DNA of 64,000 nucleotides from contig NZ_BMXF01000004.1 of NCBI RefSeq assembly GCF_014651615.1, forward strand, positions 186,001-250,000. The letters run 5' to 3'. The DNA comes from Persicitalea jodogahamensis (GTDB lineage: Bacteria > Bacteroidota > Bacteroidia > Cytophagales > Spirosomataceae). Positions 61,445-64,000 of this stretch are shown one piece after another. The notes beneath the pieces were generated by a model. The model was not told the origin of the DNA and searched no databases. It was given only the letters and a program-made list of their open reading frames with translations. The stretch's first letter is position 1; each line of letters opens with the position of its first letter. Made by a program: the position numbers and the translations under genes.

Positions 61445-62350
61445 TTAAGGTACTAAGTTCTGGTCATATTGGCCCTCCGTTAAAGACAATTCAAATTTTT
61501 CCGCCAGGTTTTTATTCCCGAATACAGAAAGCCCCTGATTTTCAAACACGATTTTACTCCCCCGGTAGTTTTTATTGAAGACATACAGTGTGTTACGGTT
61601 TCTTATCATAGAAAACAGGATCTTTTTGCGGCCATTCAAATTGAAGCGATAAACATTCATAACTCTGTTTGCATCAGCCAATTCGACCAGGTAATGCGAG
61701 CGTAAATTGATCCCGTTGGAATTCTGGGCAAAATCAAATTGCCTTCTGCCAGACTGGAGTAGGAAGCGGCCGTCTCCCAGGTTGATTATCTCTTTCTTAA
61801 CTTTTCGTTTGTTCCGGCAAGCAAGCGAGGAATCATGCCGGACGATCACATACTTCAAGTTGTTTCCATTCATATAGGAAACACTGTCGGATGGACCCGC
61901 CAGGTGATGTAAGTACCGGGAGCGTCGATTCTCCGAATTGGCTCTGAACAGGGTGTCATTCTCGAAGGTATAGGTCCTGATGCCCTGGTTAGCCTGTGGA
62001 TTCTTTATATTTTTCAAGGAGTAATAATCTGCTCCTGCAAAGTCAAGCAAATTGTCAACCCTGAGCGAAAAGTTTTCATTTAAGTCGTAAAAAAGACCAT
62101 TTCCCAGGTCGAATCCCAAAGGGTCGTTCGGGACAGGAGACGTTTGTGTTGTGTTGTTCGCGTACGTAGTTGTCGTTTGCCGGTGTGCGTCAATCCTCAG
62201 GTTATTTGGTTCGAGACTGGGGTCTAATCGCAATGGTTCAAAGGCAATCCGATCCAACGATTTGATTTCCTTTATATCCAAAGTAGAACAGGATGATGCG
62301 GCAACGGCAAGCAAAACGATCAGAAGCAGTGTGGAACTTTTGTTGGTCAT
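61445..62350 (-). CDS. Hypothetical lipoprotein, unknown family
   Basis: 301 residues. The N-terminus TNKSSTLLLIVLLAVAASSC has lipobox AASSC (Cys21), so it is exported and lipidated. The rest is rich in beta-strand-like segments with many Asn, Arg and Tyr (for example NRRSRYLHHLAGPSDSVSYM and GDGRFLLQSGRRQFDFAQ). I recognise no domain. It is separated from the SusD gene upstream by 361 bases with a terminator, so it is a separate unit. The part of that gap at 62351-62645 shows no gene. Confidence 0.8.
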   Translation of the reverse strand: MTNKSSTLLLIVLLAVAASSCSTLDIKEIKSLDRIAFEPLRLDPSLEPNNLRIDAHRQTTTTYANNTTQTSPVPNDPLGFDLGNGLFYDLNENFSLRVDNLLDFAGADYYSLKNIKNPQANQGIRTYTFENDTLFRANSENRRSRYLHHLAGPSDSVSYMNGNNLKYVIVRHDSSLACRNKRKVKKEIINLGDGRFLLQSGRRQFDFAQNSNGINLRSHYLVELADANRVMNVYRFNLNGRKKILFSMIRNRNTLYVFNKNYRGSKIVFENQGLSVFGNKNLAEKFELSLTEGQYDQNLVP

Positions 62351-62645
62351 AATCAGGGTAGTTTGACTTTCAATTAAATCACTGTAAGGTAATTAATCTC
62401 ATCCGAACATTCAATACAGGTACTTTTTGTCCAAATCTTTCTCCAAGTCGACCACAATATTCTAATGGTGATTGATAGCTTTCACAATGTATGTCAGCAC
62501 ACATTGTCCTTTCCTTTCATAAACCAACTGAACAAAAAAACGACTTTCAGAATAAAGATAATGAACTGTTATTGATCTTAACATACCTGCCGGTTGACTG
62601 GTGAGCGGGAAATATGATTTAAGGGTAGGGAACATCGACAATTCG

Positions 62646-62688
62646 AAATAAAAAAGCTGCTCACGAATTTGTGAGCAGCTTTTTATTT
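62646..62688 (-). terminator. Terminator of the second SusC/SusD locus
   Basis: A near-perfect stem, GCTGCTCAC with GTGAGCAGC, extended by A/T tracts on both sides (AAATAAAAAA and TTTTTATTT) around the loop GAATTT. On the minus strand it ends in a T-rich run just after the SusD stop. Confidence 0.9.
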
Positions 62689-62711
62689 CTCAATAATCGC
62701 AACTAATCAAA

Positions 62712-64000
62712 TCAGTACCCTGGGTTCTGTGTCTTCAAATTCGGATTGTTGAGCATCTCCTGCCGGGGTAGGGGTAGCAACAGATGCTTCTCCTGCAAAG
62801 CCTGGTTGGAACTGGGGTTGATGTGGCCCACAAAGCTGTCGAAGCCATTGGTCTTTTCGTTGTATACCTTCCGCAAACGGACCATGTCGAACCAGGTGAT
62901 CTGCTCGTAGGCGAGTTCGTGCCAGCGCTCACGCCAGACGGCTTCGCGGAAACTTGCCTGGGAGAATGTACCAAGGGCGGGGGTGGTCAGGGTAGCCCGG
63001 TCACGAATCCGCTTCAAGGCGTCGTAAGCAGCTTGGGTGGGCGCACCAAGTTCGTTTTGTGCTTCAGCGTAGGTCAAAAGTACCTGAGCATAACGGATTT
63101 GGGGTACGTTTAAGTTATTCTGGCGAGTGCCAGCTACGCCCGCTTTGCCCGCCGAAGTTTGGTTAAAATGCTTGAACACATATGGCGCGCCCAGATCGAA
63201 GGGGGCTCCACTACCGTTGGTAAAGTAGCTCGTGTAAAAGTACCCCTCCTGATTTTTCGCCCGCAGGTCGCCTTTTTCGTACGAATTATAAAAAGTCGTC
63301 GTAGGCACCGAACTTCCCGTTCCGCCCGGTCCGTTGAACGTAACGGGCTTGAAGTTGGGGTAGAAGTTATCCATTGGGTTGCCAGCCACTAAAGTGTTGT
63401 ACTGGATCATGAAGATATGTTCTAGCCGGTTTTCGGTGGTTTCGCTGTGTACATCGTAGTAGTTCGTGAACAAATTGATCACCGCTGGATTCGCGTTGGC
63501 GTACGTAATCACTTCCAGCGCTTTATCGGCGGCTAACTTGTAGTGCGACGCTCCTTTATTGAGCGGAAAACCAGCCATAGTCAAATAAACCTCAGCCAGT
63601 TGTGCTTTCACCGCCGCTTTATTGACCCGACCCGTTACGTCCATCCAGGCTAGTCCCGCATTCTCGGCCGCAGTAAGATCTTCGACAATCAGCTTGTACA
63701 CATCTTCTTTGGATGCCCGTGAGGGCAGAAAATTTTCTGATGAAGCCGATTGTGGGGCAGTAATCAGTGGAACATCGCCCCAAAGCCGAACTGCTGTGAA
63801 ATAAGCAGAGGCCCGCAGAAAACGCGCTTCACCCAGAATTTTGGTTTTCTGTGCTTCGGGCATGGGCGTAATGCTAGGTACTTTATCGAGTACCTGGTTG
63901 GCGTTGGCAATCACCCGGTAAAGCCCATTCCAGTAGTTGGTCACATGGATGGTATTAGCGTCGAGTGACAGACTGTACAGGTTATTGAGGTCGGAGTTCT
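62712..64000 (-). CDS. SusD/RagB-family lipoprotein, C-terminal part (5' end outside window)
   Basis: The frame stays open to the right edge of the window. The visible 429 residues have the SusD fold: NYWNGLYRVIANANQVLDKV, GEARFLRASAYFTAVRLWGD, PQIRYAQVLLTYAEAQNELG, WHELAYEQITWFDMVRLRKV, and the ending KTQNPGY. A GTG inside the window at 63944 is not a real start, because the reading continues upstream with normal SusD sequence. A susC gene should lie beyond the edge. It is the second glycan-uptake locus of the window, in the opposite direction to the first. Confidence 0.93.
   Translation of the reverse strand, partial: NSDLNNLYSLSLDANTIHVTNYWNGLYRVIANANQVLDKVPSITPMPEAQKTKILGEARFLRASAYFTAVRLWGDVPLITAPQSASSENFLPSRASKEDVYKLIVEDLTAAENAGLAWMDVTGRVNKAAVKAQLAEVYLTMAGFPLNKGASHYKLAADKALEVITYANANPAVINLFTNYYDVHSETTENRLEHIFMIQYNTLVAGNPMDNFYPNFKPVTFNGPGGTGSSVPTTTFYNSYEKGDLRAKNQEGYFYTSYFTNGSGAPFDLGAPYVFKHFNQTSAGKAGVAGTRQNNLNVPQIRYAQVLLTYAEAQNELGAPTQAAYDALKRIRDRATLTTPALGTFSQASFREAVWRERWHELAYEQITWFDMVRLRKVYNEKTNGFDSFVGHINPSSNQALQEKHLLLPLPRQEMLNNPNLKTQNPGY

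Noticed and set aside
1-64000. Apparent excess of GTAC (as AGTAC/GGTAC) through the window
   Set aside because: Counts by eye were high in some genes (about 21 in the peptidase gene) but near expectation in others (exporter, guaA). It may reflect Tyr and Val-Leu codon use; a Markov-model count would be needed.
1-64000. tRNA, rRNA, CRISPR array or intact insertion sequence
   Set aside because: No cloverleaf with conserved GTTCGANNC-type arm, no regularly spaced repeats and no transposase frame was seen on either strand.

Overview
The window is a chromosomal segment of a Bacteroidota bacterium, most likely from Cytophagales and near Spirosomataceae/Dyadobacter-like lineages. The evidence is SusC/SusD genes at both ends, Tat- and lipobox-type export signals, GH3 and NamZ-type genes, outer-membrane beta-barrel and DUF5723 proteins, and several -7 promoter boxes of the TAnnTTTG type typical of the phylum. 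GC is near 50% over most of the window and drops sharply in one island (about 15.75-17.9 kb).

Layout. 1-3.2 kb: tail of a SusC receptor, a SusD lipoprotein and a sulfatase, the end of a sulfated-glycan utilisation locus. 3.3-12.2 kb (minus): seven genes in one direction, namely adaptor, TolC-like channel, ABC ATPase, two MacB/FtsX permeases, an NtrC-type regulator and its histidine kinase. 12.4-15.7 kb: exported RidA-like protein, CinA C-terminal amidohydrolase and a dipeptidyl peptidase IV. 15.8-17.9 kb: AT-rich island with a lipoprotein and a coupled gene pair (DUF4365 nuclease-like protein plus an unrecognised partner), with short hairpins beside the pair. 18.1-19.5 kb: accessory methionine aminopeptidase and HD phosphohydrolase.

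19.5-31.3 kb is carbohydrate-centred: a secreted beta-propeller, a GH5 enzyme, a Crp/DoxX/VOC trio, a second clan GH-A enzyme, then a tight set (MFS transporter, tartrate/isopropylmalate-type dehydrogenase, cyclase-family hydrolase, DUF1537 kinase, Gfo/Idh/MocA dehydrogenase) that looks like a sugar-acid catabolic pathway. 31.3-40.2 kb: metalloprotease-like protein, GH3-type ligase, a decayed gene, GNAT, glycosyltransferase 9, M16 peptidase, Tat-exported Gfo/Idh, guaA with a strong terminator, and a 53-residue DUF1328 membrane protein. 40.4-50 kb: OmpA-like and DUF5723 envelope proteins, AI-2E-family permease, OsmC, a FAD-oxidoreductase/polyferredoxin pair, alpha/beta hydrolase, a NamZ remnant and a DJ-1-like protein lacking its nucleophilic cysteine. 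50-64 kb: outer-membrane barrel, YceI, VOC protein, GMC oxidoreductase, sulfatase, pgk, a FAN1-type VRR-NUC nuclease, cytochrome c, a lipoprotein and a SusD gene that runs off the window.

The strongest candidates for something undescribed are the DUF4365 two-gene island and the sugar-acid operon, in which an isopropylmalate-type decarboxylating dehydrogenase may do the job PdxA2 does in known DUF1537 pathways. I saw no tRNA, rRNA, CRISPR array, intact transposase or known riboswitch. Functions rest on motif recognition by eye; no database search was run.
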